Below, in pieces: positions 50,917 to 59,664 of a DNA stretch of 64,000 bases. Under the pieces are notes generated by a model. It searched no databases and was not told where the DNA came from. It saw only the letters and a list, made by a program, of their open reading frames with translations. A program made the translations under genes and the position numbers. Source of the DNA: Carboxylicivirga sp. (lineage in GTDB: Bacteria > Bacteroidota > Bacteroidia > Bacteroidales > Marinilabiliaceae); contig JAOARW010000025.1 of the NCBI GenBank assembly GCA_025210475.1, positions 1 through 64,000 of the forward strand. Direction: 5' to 3'. Numbering within the stretch: position 1 is the first letter of the stretch; each line of letters opens with the position of its first letter.

Positions 50917-51578
50917 TGTCTTTTATCATTTTAATAAGATGTTTAAGAACAGAATTTAGCAATCTTCAGGGCAGCCTTACGAGCAACTAATAAATTAACA
51001 ATTATTAGCTTTTAAAATAAGGTAAACCCCACTAAAATTAACTAAATTAATGGCACACTTCCACAATTAACTTACAAATTGTAAGCAATCATTAAAGCAA
51101 TTAAGGTTTCAAACCATGAGCCGGAGATCACACCACCCAAGCAACAAACTACGAATAAACACCTTATAAATCATCCATTATCCCATTTGCCATCTTTAAA
51201 AATTGACAGCAAAGAAACTACAACTGTATAAAACTTCAATTTATATACAGACAGCAATCTCAATTATTCATACGTTTAAATGGACATGTTAGCTACACCA
51301 TTTCTTGAAGGAAGTACAAAGAAAAGGGTTTTTATCATTATAAGAAAAAAACGAGGAGGAAAATTATTCAGTATATAAATAAGGTATCGGAACAATATGG
51401 TTAAATCATCATCCGCCATAGAGGCAAGTTATCTCTAACCAAACGTTCAAATACCTTTTATCTGTGTCGATCGCATATTTTGTAGGCAAAACCTGTTTCT
51501 AAAACAGGTAGGCCTTTAATACAAATGATACATAAATTACAGTAATAATAAAACCAAAGGCATTACTTCATCTACACT
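50917..51578. other. long non-coding gap upstream of pta
   Basis: Together with the pta leader this is a 728-base stretch without a recognisable gene, the longest in the window. Short reading frames exist (for example one of 32 codons from the ATG near 51281 starting MDMLATPFLEG), but none shows family resemblance. It contains a perfect 15-base palindrome at 51071-51085 and a hairpin ACCTG-TTTCTAAAAC-AGGT near 51490-51509 that may end the minus-strand gene before it. No tRNA or known riboswitch was seen; an unlisted small RNA is possible. Confidence 0.4.
51071..51085. promoter_or_regulatory. perfect palindrome, operator candidate upstream of pta
   Basis: CTTACAAATTGTAAG is a perfect 7 + 1 + 7 palindrome about 220 bases before the pta start. 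It shares the 13-base core TTACAA-N-TTGTAA with the site upstream of iorA at 2546-2560, and with no other place in the window. A dimeric regulator is inferred. Confidence 0.4.
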
Positions 51579-52211
51579 CTAATATATTGGTGGAGTACCT
51601 CTTTTGGAAGTGATAACTACTACGCCATCTTTGGCAGCATCGCCATATAATTTTATCGCCTTATCACCTTTGATTACACGAATGGATTCAACATTATAAT
51701 CTTCAATCTGAACAAGTCCATCTACAGGCTTGTTATCCAACACAAAAAGAGGATGCTTACCCATATTATCAAGACCCTTTAGATACTGTGCCATTTGTCG
51801 TTCTGAATTTGTCAAAGAAAAACGTACCGGCAATCGCATTTGTGTATTTACTTTTTCCCTGTTTAAAACACCAGGCTTCCATCCATAGGTTTCTTTAACG
51901 ATTTTCAGTACTTCAGCATCTAATTCAGGATCAATTCCTTTTTCCAACTCTACCTTCTCAACTATCCCAATTGATGTCACCACAAAACTCACCCAAATAT
52001 CACCTTCAACACCATTCAGCTTGTAGGCATCTTTATAATCGACTTGTTTACGAATATATCGACTGATATCTTTTCCTGCTCCCTTTAAACGGGGCATTTT
52101 ATCGACGGAAGTATATACATTCAGGTCGGCTACCTGTTCCTGACCTGATACTACCAATGTACCCATTAAGAAAACCAGGCACAACGAAAGGAGTTTACTT
52201 GAATTTTTCAT
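51579..52211 (-). CDS. exported TonB-C/plug-domain fusion protein
   Basis: A 210-residue exported protein made of two parts that usually work on different sides of the TonB system. After a signal peptide (LLSLCLVFLMGTLVVSGQ) residues about 45-135 resemble the C-terminal domain of TonB (GVEGDIWVSFVVTSIGIVEK, then VKETYGWKPGVLN and MRLPVRFSL). Residues about 150-205 resemble a TonB-receptor plug fragment (LFVLDNKPVDG, ESIRVIKGDKAIKLYG, DGVVVITSK). No membrane anchor or receptor barrel is present, so it cannot pass energy the usual way; it may be a periplasmic adaptor or decoy (inference). An 11-bp inverted repeat lies directly upstream of the start. Confidence 0.7.
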   Translation of the reverse strand: MKNSSKLLSLCLVFLMGTLVVSGQEQVADLNVYTSVDKMPRLKGAGKDISRYIRKQVDYKDAYKLNGVEGDIWVSFVVTSIGIVEKVELEKGIDPELDAEVLKIVKETYGWKPGVLNREKVNTQMRLPVRFSLTNSERQMAQYLKGLDNMGKHPLFVLDNKPVDGLVQIEDYNVESIRVIKGDKAIKLYGDAAKDGVVVITSKRGTPPIY

Positions 52212-52217
52212 GCTTAT

Positions 52218-52258
52218 GATTATTAGGTTAATAACTTTCCTGATGTTACCTAATAATC
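52218..52258 (-). promoter_or_regulatory. 11-bp inverted repeat upstream of the TonB-C/plug gene
   Basis: GATTATTAGGT (52218-52228) and ACCTAATAATC (52248-52258) are perfect inverted repeats with a 19-base spacer, 7 bases before the start codon. A third half-site, ATTAGGTA, follows near 52275. Either a dimer-binding operator (arms three helix turns apart) or a leader hairpin is possible. Confidence 0.45.
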
Positions 52259-52349
52259 TGTAGCTTACTTCGTCGACATTAGGTACATCAGAAACAACTG
52301 CACTTTATTCAAGCAATAATTATACCATTAAGAGTGCATTCCAGAATTA

Positions 52350-52607
52350 TTATTTATCTTTTCGCATCGTTTCGATACGGGTGATAACATCCTTTAGACT
52401 TTCTTCCCTTAATTTGGCTGCATTCTTACGTGCTTCTTCATCGATTAGATAAGTTTTTGGCGATGGCTTATCTTCTACAGGATCCAATAATGACTTATCT
52501 ACTCCTCCTTTGGCGATGTTCCATTTGATGTTAAGGTTATTCATTAATTCCTTAACAAATTTCACCTTATCATCCGGAACTTGTAAAGTAAAAATTTTCA
52601 TGGTCAT
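52350..52607 (-). CDS. small orphan antitoxin-like protein
   Basis: An 85-residue protein starting MTMKIFTLQVPDDKVKFVKE. The first 25 residues form a beta strand followed by an amphipathic helix (LMNNLNI), like the DNA-binding ends of short antitoxins; the rest is charged, ending in a coiled helix (RKNAAKLREESLKDVITRIE). No toxin-sized gene lies beside it on either side (gaps of 138 and about 93 bases), so it is an orphan if the resemblance is real. A start at 52601 (MKIFTLQ) is equally possible. Two further ATG-less codons upstream were not used. Confidence 0.5.
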   Translation of the reverse strand: MTMKIFTLQVPDDKVKFVKELMNNLNIKWNIAKGGVDKSLLDPVEDKPSPKTYLIDEEARKNAAKLREESLKDVITRIETMRKDK

Positions 52608-52700
52608 ATTATTTTTAGTTCTCACAAACGGTTTCTTATTAAAAATAATACAATCTTAACTATTACACAAGCCAGCCAAAAAATTGTTATCAAATTATTA

Positions 52701-53471
52701 TCAAATATTTACATTAAAATCATCGGCATCATTCAAAACCGGAAAAGCTTTTCGAAATGCATTAAGCTCATTTTTGTTCAGTACCTTATATTTTATTATG
52801 TTTTCATCTAAACTATTAAGTTCAACTTCTCCTTTAGCATTGACAACCTGGCTTTCTCCAACATATTGACAAACACTATCACAACCGATACGATTAACTC
52901 CAATTACGAACGATTGATTTTCTATTGCTCGTGCCTTAAGTAAAGTATTCCATACGACTGAACGAGAAGATGGCCAATTAGCAACATAAACCAGTACATC
53001 ATAGGCACATTTATAATTACGACTCCACACCGGAAAACGTAAATCGTAACATATCATGGGACAAATATTCCATCCTTTAACATCAACAACCAAGCGCTCC
53101 ACTCCCTTTTCATAATGCAAATGCTCCCCGCCCATCGAAAACAAGTGCCTTTTATCGTAATACTTAACACTTTGTTTATCTACAAAAAACAAGCGATTAA
53201 AATATTTCTGATCCCGCTCAACGATAATACTACCAATTATTGCCACTGAATTTTTTTGTGAAAAATTTTTCATCCAATCCAACACTTCGCCTCCATCCTT
53301 TTGCGCATTTTTCTTTGGCTCCATACTAAATCCGCAATGAAACATCTCAGGCAGTATCACTAAATCCGTATCTGCATCAATCGAATCAAGATTTTTATTC
53401 AGATATGCAATATTTCGGGGAGTATCCTCCCAGGCAATATCAAACTGTACAATCGCTACTTTCAGATTCAT
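52701..53471 (-). CDS. nitrilase-family omega-amidase (YafV-like)
   Basis: A 256-residue cytoplasmic amide hydrolase of the nitrilase superfamily. The catalytic triad is visible: Glu in LVILPEMFHCGFS, Lys in YYDKRHLFSMGGE and Cys in PMICYDLRFPVWSRN. The GGEHLHYEKG segment is typical of the YafV/Nit2-like group, which hydrolyses 2-oxoglutaramate or 2-oxosuccinamate made from glutamine or asparagine. An ATG at 53522 would add 17 basic residues with no family match; the ATG at 53471 (MNLKVAIVQFDI) is preferred. It is divergent from the YitT-type gene. Confidence 0.92.
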   Translation of the reverse strand: MNLKVAIVQFDIAWEDTPRNIAYLNKNLDSIDADTDLVILPEMFHCGFSMEPKKNAQKDGGEVLDWMKNFSQKNSVAIIGSIIVERDQKYFNRLFFVDKQSVKYYDKRHLFSMGGEHLHYEKGVERLVVDVKGWNICPMICYDLRFPVWSRNYKCAYDVLVYVANWPSSRSVVWNTLLKARAIENQSFVIGVNRIGCDSVCQYVGESQVVNAKGEVELNSLDENIIKYKVLNKNELNAFRKAFPVLNDADDFNVNI

Positions 53472-53597
53472 ATCTTTTTTATTTACAACAACAAAAATAA
53501 GCTTTTTAAAACGCTGCATCACACGCCACTCTTTGTTATATTTTTAACACTTTATTTCTGTTTGTTATTTTAATCTTTCTAATTGCACAAATTTGAT

Positions 53598-53605
53598 TAA
53601 TTTTG
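53598..53605 (+). promoter_or_regulatory. -7 promoter box upstream of the YitT-type gene
   Basis: TAATTTTG exactly matches TAnnTTTG and is followed by CGCC, as in the queC promoter. RNA would start near 53612, only about 8 bases before the ATG at 53620, which favours the later ATG at 53662 as the true start. Confidence 0.55.
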
Positions 53606-53661
53606 CGCCCCGAAAATAAATGATTAACCATAATATTCACCAACAATTTTTCGACTCAAAA

Positions 53662-54564
53662 ATGAAAATCACATCACAACTCTATGATGAGAGTGCTAAA
53701 AGAAATGTACTAGACTATTCCTTAATTGTTTTAGGCGCTTTTATTCTGGCGGCTGGTTTTGTTTTCTTTATCAATCCCTATAACATTGTTCCAGGAGGTG
53801 TTTACGGAATTGGCATCGTGGTTCACCACCTTGTTCCAGCCATTCCTGTCGGTACATTTGGATTAGTCCTAAATGTACCCCTCACACTCTTAGGCATCAG
53901 AATTTTGGGAGCGCGCTTTGGCTTAAAAACTGTACTAGGCATGGTTTTGACCACTATCTTTATGGATGGACTAACCTATTATATTGGCGAAAACGATCCC
54001 CTTGGGTTAGCTGACGACTTGTTATTATCCTGCGTATTTGGAGGTATTGTCATAGGCTTTGGCTTGGGGTTAATCTTCAGAGCTAAAGCTACATCTGGCG
54101 GCTCCGATATCGTAGCAATGATTCTGGCCAAATTCACTAAAATTTCAGTAGGTCAATTACTGATCATCGTTGATTCTATCATTGTTTTATTAGGGCTGAT
54201 TATTTTTAAAGATTGGAAAATTCCACTTTACTCATGGATTGTTATTTTCATCACTGGTAAGGTTATCGATATAACCATCGACGGCCTGAACTACGAAAGA
54301 GCACTCGTTATCGTATCGGATAAACACGAGCAAATCAAAGAAAAAATCCTTAATACTCTCGAGCGCGGAGGCACTTATTTGAATGGCGAAGGCATGTATA
54401 GCGGCCAAGGTAAACGCGTTATTTTTACAGTTGTTACAAGACGCGAAGTGTCTGCCCTTCAAGGTATAATTAAAACAATCGACCCCAAAGCATTTATGGC
54501 CGTTATGGAAACATCTGAAATAATTGGTGAAGGCTTTAAATCACTGGATGAGAAAAGCGAATAA
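53662..54564 (+). CDS. YitT family membrane protein with DUF2179 domain
   Basis: An inner-membrane protein of about 300 residues. Five to six hydrophobic helices include YSLIVLGAFILAAGFVFF and the signature NPYNIVPGGVYGIGIVVHH near the start, then FRAKATSGGSDIVAMIL. The cytoplasmic C-terminus (about 225-300) is a DUF2179 domain with RGGTYLNGEGMYSGQGKRVI. YitT proteins are conserved transporters of unknown substrate. An ATG at 53620 gives 14 more residues, but the promoter places the RNA start just ahead of it; the start at 53662 (MKITSQLYDE), with a 50-base leader, is preferred. A terminator follows the gene. Confidence 0.9.
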   Translation: MKITSQLYDESAKRNVLDYSLIVLGAFILAAGFVFFINPYNIVPGGVYGIGIVVHHLVPAIPVGTFGLVLNVPLTLLGIRILGARFGLKTVLGMVLTTIFMDGLTYYIGENDPLGLADDLLLSCVFGGIVIGFGLGLIFRAKATSGGSDIVAMILAKFTKISVGQLLIIVDSIIVLLGLIIFKDWKIPLYSWIVIFITGKVIDITIDGLNYERALVIVSDKHEQIKEKILNTLERGGTYLNGEGMYSGQGKRVIFTVVTRREVSALQGIIKTIDPKAFMAVMETSEIIGEGFKSLDEKSE

Positions 54565-54589
54565 AACATACTTTCACAAATAAATTAAG

Positions 54590-54622
54590 AGTCTCAATTG
54601 CAGTTTGCAGTTGGGACTTTTT
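54590..54622 (+). terminator. intrinsic terminator after the YitT-type gene
   Basis: AGTCTCAATTGCA pairs with TGCAGTTGGGACT (one G-T pair and one bulge) and is followed by TTTTTATT. It begins 26 bases past the stop codon. Confidence 0.75.
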
Positions 54623-54700
54623 ATTAAAATAAATAATCGCTTTAACTTTAACCCGATTTACGCCTTTGATAAGGTGATTTGAACCTGTTACAATTCCATT

Positions 54701-56047
54701 ATGACGAAAAGATATTTCATCGCCTTTATTAATCTGTTATGCAGCCTTCAACTTGTTGGCCAAATAGATTCAACCTATCGCAAAGAAGGATTCACTTTTG
54801 GTGTTTTGCCAGCCATTTCCTATAATGCCGATTTAGGCTTTCAATATGGCGGATTAACCAATCTGTATTGGTATGGCGATGGCTCTAACTACCCCGACTA
54901 CAACCATTCTTTGTATGTTGAAATTTCCAAATACACAGCAGGCTCAACCTTATTGCGCTTCTATTACGATTCGCCCACATTTATCAAAAACATAAGAACA
55001 ACAGCCGACATAACCTGGTTTAGAGATTTAGCCATGGATTTTTATGGTTTTAACGGAAAGGATGCCGTTTACAATGCCGGCTGGGAAGATGACTCTTCCA
55101 GTGATTATATCACACGCGTTTTTTATCGACATCATCGTGAGATGTTTCGATTTTTGACCAACTCCAAAGGCAGAATCAGCACAAAAGCTCCCCAATGGGA
55201 ATGGATGGCCGGTCTTATCTTTTTTAATTTTAACATCGATAAGGTAGATATTGACCGACTCAACAAAAACAAAGATGAAGACGACCAATTACCAGAGGAC
55301 GAAGAAGGGCTTTACGACAAATACCTTAAATGGAAATTAATCCCTGATGAAGAAGCCAAAGGAGGAAAACATGCTTACCTGAAAATTGGCTTATCGTATG
55401 ACACGCGCGATGTTTTAACCAATCCCGGCAAAGGCATTTGGACGGAAGTTTTTCTGGCATCAATGCCTAACTTTTTATCCAGTCAAAACAATCACTTCAC
55501 CCGCATAAACTTATTTCACCGCCAGTACATCACACTCAATAACAAAGGCAATCTAATTGCAGCCTACCGCATTGGCTGGCAACACAAACTGAGTGGACAA
55601 ATACCCTTTTATCTTCTTCCACACATGGCCAGCAGCGTTTTAACATCTGCAACCTCACAAGGACTAGGTGGCGCCAAAACCATGCGCGGCATCAATCGCA
55701 ACCGCATTGTTGGAAACGGCTTTTTACTATCAAACATTGAGCTTCGATGGAAAATATGGCAAACCAAGCTTTTTAAGCAAGACTTCTACCTGGCCACCAA
55801 TTATTTTATTGACATGGGAATGATTACCCAAGAATACGAATTGGATAAATCAATTGCCAGGGCTGATTTAGAAGAAGATTACAACTTGTATTTTAACGAT
55901 GCAAAAGATGAACCTCACTTTAGCTATGGCCTTGGACTAAAAGCAGCCCTCAACGAAAACTTTGTATTATCAACCGACTATGGAATTGCGGCCAGCAAAC
56001 AAGATGGCACATCAGGTTTATACATTTCGCTTAACTATTTATTTTAA
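54701..56047 (+). CDS. outer-membrane BamA/TamA-family barrel protein
   Basis: A 448-residue exported protein. After a signal peptide (IAFINLLCSLQLVGQ) the sequence goes into an outer-membrane barrel: an early glycine- and aromatic-rich strand pair (FTFGVLPAISYNADLGF), KIGLSYDTRDVLTNPGKGIW near residue 227, and GGAKTMRGINRNRIVGNGF near 325-345, where the MRG-type turn is the conserved loop L6 motif of the BamA/TamA/Omp85 barrel. It has no POTRA domains, so it is a barrel-only member, with an acidic insertion (KNKDEDDQLPEDEEG). Its stop overlaps the stop of the convergent DUF819 gene by 4 bases. Confidence 0.85.
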   Translation: MTKRYFIAFINLLCSLQLVGQIDSTYRKEGFTFGVLPAISYNADLGFQYGGLTNLYWYGDGSNYPDYNHSLYVEISKYTAGSTLLRFYYDSPTFIKNIRTTADITWFRDLAMDFYGFNGKDAVYNAGWEDDSSSDYITRVFYRHHREMFRFLTNSKGRISTKAPQWEWMAGLIFFNFNIDKVDIDRLNKNKDEDDQLPEDEEGLYDKYLKWKLIPDEEAKGGKHAYLKIGLSYDTRDVLTNPGKGIWTEVFLASMPNFLSSQNNHFTRINLFHRQYITLNNKGNLIAAYRIGWQHKLSGQIPFYLLPHMASSVLTSATSQGLGGAKTMRGINRNRIVGNGFLLSNIELRWKIWQTKLFKQDFYLATNYFIDMGMITQEYELDKSIARADLEEDYNLYFNDAKDEPHFSYGLGLKAALNENFVLSTDYGIAASKQDGTSGLYISLNYLF

Positions 56048-57186
56048 AACAAGGTTAAGAGCATAGCCACCAGATAACCAAGGTAATTACCCAGAGCGTA
56101 GCCAATCAAACCAATTGTAATACCAGGAACAATGATAGCCCGGTTACGCAAGGAACCTGCCACCACCGGAACAAAAGGCGGACTGCAAATTAATGCTGCC
56201 GATGTTACAATGACTGTATCAGCATCAATTCTTTTAATTCGCGACAGCAAAACATGTAAAAACAATCCGACAAAAACCACAAAGGTTATGTACGCAAAGA
56301 TAGTTGGGTTAACATCACTTAAACTTCCGACCTGAACTTTTGAAGCCACCACAATACTGAATATTAAAATGAGGTACATCCCTAACTCAAAAGTTCCTTC
56401 GGTATTTTTTATACGTCTGAATGAAGAGCCGCCAATACCCAAACTGGTTATTAAAAATATAAAAACAACCATTTGAGCACTGTCCGGCACGAGCATCATC
56501 GCTCCACCTGCAATGGCTACCATAACAATAGCTATGAGCATTGCACCCGCCAAAGCTTTCAACCTGGATTTATCTCCAAGAATTATCCTCAAATTACCTT
56601 CTTCTGCATCGGCATGATCAATAACATGGGTATTTTTGTAGCGCGGCAGAAACCAATGAAAAACACGCTGACCGAATCCCATCAAAAAGAACAAATAAAC
56701 CGCACCTATAGCCATATCATAAGAATGAATAGCCAGGTACACCTCCTCCTCAACCTTTAAAATCATTTTGAGCGAAGCCAGATTGGGCGTACCTCCACTA
56801 TAGATACCGACCAGCATTCCACCAACTTTATAGAAATCCTTTAAAGCATTATCCTTAAAAAGAATAAACCCTAGTATCACAGCTACAAAAACCGCCAGTA
56901 AAGAAAATAATAGCGAGTAAAAAGGTTTCGATCCTATTTGCTTCCACGATCGAACATCGGATGAAAACAACAGCAAAGGAATTGCCAAAGGCACTGTAAC
57001 ATTCATAACCATGTCCTGTAAATCTGCAAATTGCTCTGCGGACAAGCCTGCAACACCAATACACAGGCCAATTATGTAACACAATACAATTGAACCTATG
57101 CGATTCAAAAATTGATATCTATTGCATAAATAAAGAACTAAGGCCGGCAATACCAGGTATAAAACTCCTACAGAAACGCTGATCAT
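56044..57186 (-). CDS. DUF819 family membrane protein
   Basis: A 380-residue inner-membrane protein with about ten hydrophobic helices. The start (VSVGVLYLVLPALVLYLCNR), TVPLAIPLLLFSSDVRSWKQ and GIYSGGTPNLASLKMILK follow the DUF819 pattern; SAALICSPPFVPVVAGSLRNR is near the end. The family is thought to be transporters of the bile/arsenite/riboflavin-like superfold, but the substrate is unknown. Its stop codon TAA lies in the shared TTAA with the upstream barrel gene (convergent). The gap to dacB is 31 bases, so co-transcription with dacB is possible. Confidence 0.88.
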   Translation of the reverse strand: MISVSVGVLYLVLPALVLYLCNRYQFLNRIGSIVLCYIIGLCIGVAGLSAEQFADLQDMVMNVTVPLAIPLLLFSSDVRSWKQIGSKPFYSLLFSLLAVFVAVILGFILFKDNALKDFYKVGGMLVGIYSGGTPNLASLKMILKVEEEVYLAIHSYDMAIGAVYLFFLMGFGQRVFHWFLPRYKNTHVIDHADAEEGNLRIILGDKSRLKALAGAMLIAIVMVAIAGGAMMLVPDSAQMVVFIFLITSLGIGGSSFRRIKNTEGTFELGMYLILIFSIVVASKVQVGSLSDVNPTIFAYITFVVFVGLFLHVLLSRIKRIDADTVIVTSAALICSPPFVPVVAGSLRNRAIIVPGITIGLIGYALGNYLGYLVAMLLTLF

Positions 57187-57217
57187 GAAAATAAATTTGA
57201 GGCTAAAATAAAAAAGA

Positions 57218-58627
57218 TTAGTAGCGCTTAATTATTTCCTGCATCATTTGTTCCATGTTTGCCCTTACGGTTTTAAAAGGCTCTGTGAAACGGTTAGCCA
57301 TCACACAGAAGGCTATCGTTCTTCCTGCATTTGTTTTGATATAGCCACAATATCCCAATACCCCATTCATCGATCCACTCTTACCTATTACTTTGCCTTT
57401 ATAAGCGTCATCTGTGCAAATACTTCTAAGAGTACCATTAACACCAGCAACCGATAGGCTTTCTTTGAATTGATCAGCTACCAGAGAATGCTGCATATAA
57501 ATTAGCGCATCCACCATATCCGAAGCACTAAAAGCATTAAAAGGAGAAAGTCCGCTTCCATCATAAAACTGACCGGTAAAACCCGGAATCTGTTTTTTCC
57601 AGAAAACCAGCAAAGCCTTAGTCCCATTATCCCAATTAGCTTTTGTATTTTGATTAATCGCCAATTCATACAATAAATGATCAGCATAAAGGTTATGACT
57701 CATCTTATTTACTACCCCAACTACTTTATTTAACTCAGGTGAATAATGGGTGTAAATATGCTCGTAGCCATTTGTTGTTGACAAATTTTCTTTGGCTACA
57801 TCATTAATTTCTATCCCCTTTTCTGCAAAAAATTCCTTAAGCTCATTGGCAAATATCAGCTCCGGATTCGACAACGCTCCTTTTATGGTAAACATCTTCC
57901 TATTCCGGGGAATCGTGCCACTCACATACCACTCTTTCATCTCCTCAACACCATAGATATAAGCACTATCTTTATTGTTATTTGCGCTTTTTACAAAACA
58001 CCTGACTGGCCGATTAATGGATGGCTTTATACTTACAATACTTACAGGAGCATCAATTTCGGAAGGTGATCGCATTGTTAGAAAAAAGGTATTTTCCAGA
58101 TAACTTAAACCATTTGGAACAGCTCCATAATAATTACCCATATCTTCCCACATGCGCTTGGACGGCTGCTTAACACCCGAATAACAGGAATTATCTACTA
58201 TAAGTTTAGTTACCCTGCTTACCTCATGCTTTCTTAATTCTGAAAGCAAATGTTTAAAAACCTTTTCAACTTTACTACTCTCAAAACGATCCGAACCAAA
58301 AGTTGGATCTCCGCCTCCCTTAACGAGTAAACTATGCCCCTGCCCGGTTTTTTGGATATAAAAGCGCGTTTCAAATCTATAATCGGGCGACAAATTATTC
58401 AGAGCAGCGCCGGTGGTTAGGACCTTTGTTAACGAAGCGGGTGTCATTCGCTGACTGGGGTTTTCGGAAACTAATTTTTCACGCGTCTCCACATCAACGG
58501 CCAAAACCGATACAGAACCATACTTAGTAATTTTATTTACCTGATGAGTTTCTTCAATCTTTTGTTCTTTATCTTGAATCCCACATGCCGCCAATGCAAG
58601 CATGATTATACAGATTTTTAAATTCAT
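57218..58627 (-). CDS. dacB: D-alanyl-D-alanine carboxypeptidase/endopeptidase (PBP4-type, lipoprotein)
   Basis: PBP4 enzymes trim cell-wall peptides in the periplasm and cut cross-links. The 469-residue protein has all active-site motifs: Ser65-Leu-Thr-Lys68 in MTPASLTKVLTTG, SHNLYADHL (the SxN motif) and GKSGSMNGVLG (the KSG motif). Its N-terminus (MLALAACGIQDK) carries a lipobox, LAAC, so it is a membrane-anchored lipoprotein, unlike the soluble Escherichia coli PBP4. The family insertion between the first two motifs is present. The start overlaps the DUF6340 gene stop by 4 bases, so the two are coupled. Confidence 0.93.
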   Translation of the reverse strand: MNLKICIIMLALAACGIQDKEQKIEETHQVNKITKYGSVSVLAVDVETREKLVSENPSQRMTPASLTKVLTTGAALNNLSPDYRFETRFYIQKTGQGHSLLVKGGGDPTFGSDRFESSKVEKVFKHLLSELRKHEVSRVTKLIVDNSCYSGVKQPSKRMWEDMGNYYGAVPNGLSYLENTFFLTMRSPSEIDAPVSIVSIKPSINRPVRCFVKSANNNKDSAYIYGVEEMKEWYVSGTIPRNRKMFTIKGALSNPELIFANELKEFFAEKGIEINDVAKENLSTTNGYEHIYTHYSPELNKVVGVVNKMSHNLYADHLLYELAINQNTKANWDNGTKALLVFWKKQIPGFTGQFYDGSGLSPFNAFSASDMVDALIYMQHSLVADQFKESLSVAGVNGTLRSICTDDAYKGKVIGKSGSMNGVLGYCGYIKTNAGRTIAFCVMANRFTEPFKTVRANMEQMMQEIIKRY

Positions 58628-59664
58628 TCTGCACCTCCCAATTGCTCGTCCAGTGATTTTCTTTCACGATAGCGCCTGGCCAGATCACTGTATAACCTAC
58701 CGGCAATCTTCGTTTCCTCCGAACACCCTACAAATCCTTTATCCGAAAAGGCCTGATAGCTCTTATAAGCCCACTCCATTGCCAGCTTCAACTCACCCCT
58801 TGACTCCAGAGATGTAGCAATATTACTTGCAGCACGCGCCTTATGTTTGTTTTTGCCATGTTCGTATATAAATCCCCAAATCTTCTCGGCTTCGTAACGA
58901 TTATCCTTGGCCAACCATTCGGCAGCATTAATAAAATGAGGACTTCCCCCCGTGTAAATTCGACGCTTTACAGGCTCCCAATATGGCACAATCTCGTTTG
59001 CATAAGTATAACCGAGATAATGCCCCAACTCTACTACCGCATCGCCAATTGTAGGAAACTTGGCCACGGATCCATTTACCGTTTCTCCAACTCCATCCCA
59101 ATAAAGGGTATCCCGATGAATATCACTATGCAAAAACTCCGCTGTATAACCGTCAAACAAACGCCAAAAAGACAAGCCCTTTAAATCCATTGTTGAGTAG
59201 TATTCGTAGCCCATATTATTAACATTAATTTCGGTCACATACGCCACTCCTGCTAACGACAATACTGCATCAGCATTAAATTTATTACAAATATTTATAA
59301 TTTGTGAGTGCTCCAAAGCCCGATAAAGCTTACCATCTTCTTTGGTATTATAATGGGTAGTATCAACAAAAACAGTATCGAAAAAGCGACGCATCAACAA
59401 CTCCTCCTTAAGTTGATCTATAACAATAGTTGAGAACGAATCAACACGAATCGTATCCAAATCAACCACATCACCAACAACAGTAGCCTTGTGGGCTTTA
59501 TCCGGATTGTAAGGAAATGCATTATCAACAATTACCACCGACTTAACCTGAGGTGGTACCGAATACGATGCCGGCCTTAGAATCTCGTAATGCATCACTT
59601 CAAAAGTTTGACAGGAAACAAAGACAATCGCTAAGAGGGCACAAAAGAGTAGAGTTCTTTTCAT
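58624..59664 (-). CDS. DUF6340 family lipoprotein
   Basis: A 346-residue lipoprotein. The signal MKRTLLFCALLAIVFVSCQ ends in a lipobox with Cys19. The body shows the DUF6340 pattern: VMHYEILRPASYSVPPQVKS with VVIVDNAFPYNP, DADAVLSLAGVAYVTE region and ADAVLSLAGV near residue 130. The last 100 residues look like a TPR-type helical repeat (AAEWLAKDNRYEAEKIWGF, AASNIATSLESRGELKLAME). The function is unknown; it sits directly upstream of dacB, suggesting an envelope role. A TATATTTG box lies about 70 bases before the start. Confidence 0.8.
   Translation of the reverse strand: MKRTLLFCALLAIVFVSCQTFEVMHYEILRPASYSVPPQVKSVVIVDNAFPYNPDKAHKATVVGDVVDLDTIRVDSFSTIVIDQLKEELLMRRFFDTVFVDTTHYNTKEDGKLYRALEHSQIINICNKFNADAVLSLAGVAYVTEINVNNMGYEYYSTMDLKGLSFWRLFDGYTAEFLHSDIHRDTLYWDGVGETVNGSVAKFPTIGDAVVELGHYLGYTYANEIVPYWEPVKRRIYTGGSPHFINAAEWLAKDNRYEAEKIWGFIYEHGKNKHKARAASNIATSLESRGELKLAMEWAYKSYQAFSDKGFVGCSEETKIAGRLYSDLARRYRERKSLDEQLGGAE

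Noticed and set aside
51281..51380. 32-codon frame in the gap upstream of pta (starts MDMLATPFLEG)
   Set aside because: There is no ribosome site, no recognisable family and no neighbour coupling, so it is mentioned only as part of the gap.
53620..53661. Upstream ATG as start of the YitT-type protein
   Set aside because: A TAATTTTG promoter box would start RNA about 8 bases before this ATG; the ATG at 53662 gives a normal leader and the family N-terminus.
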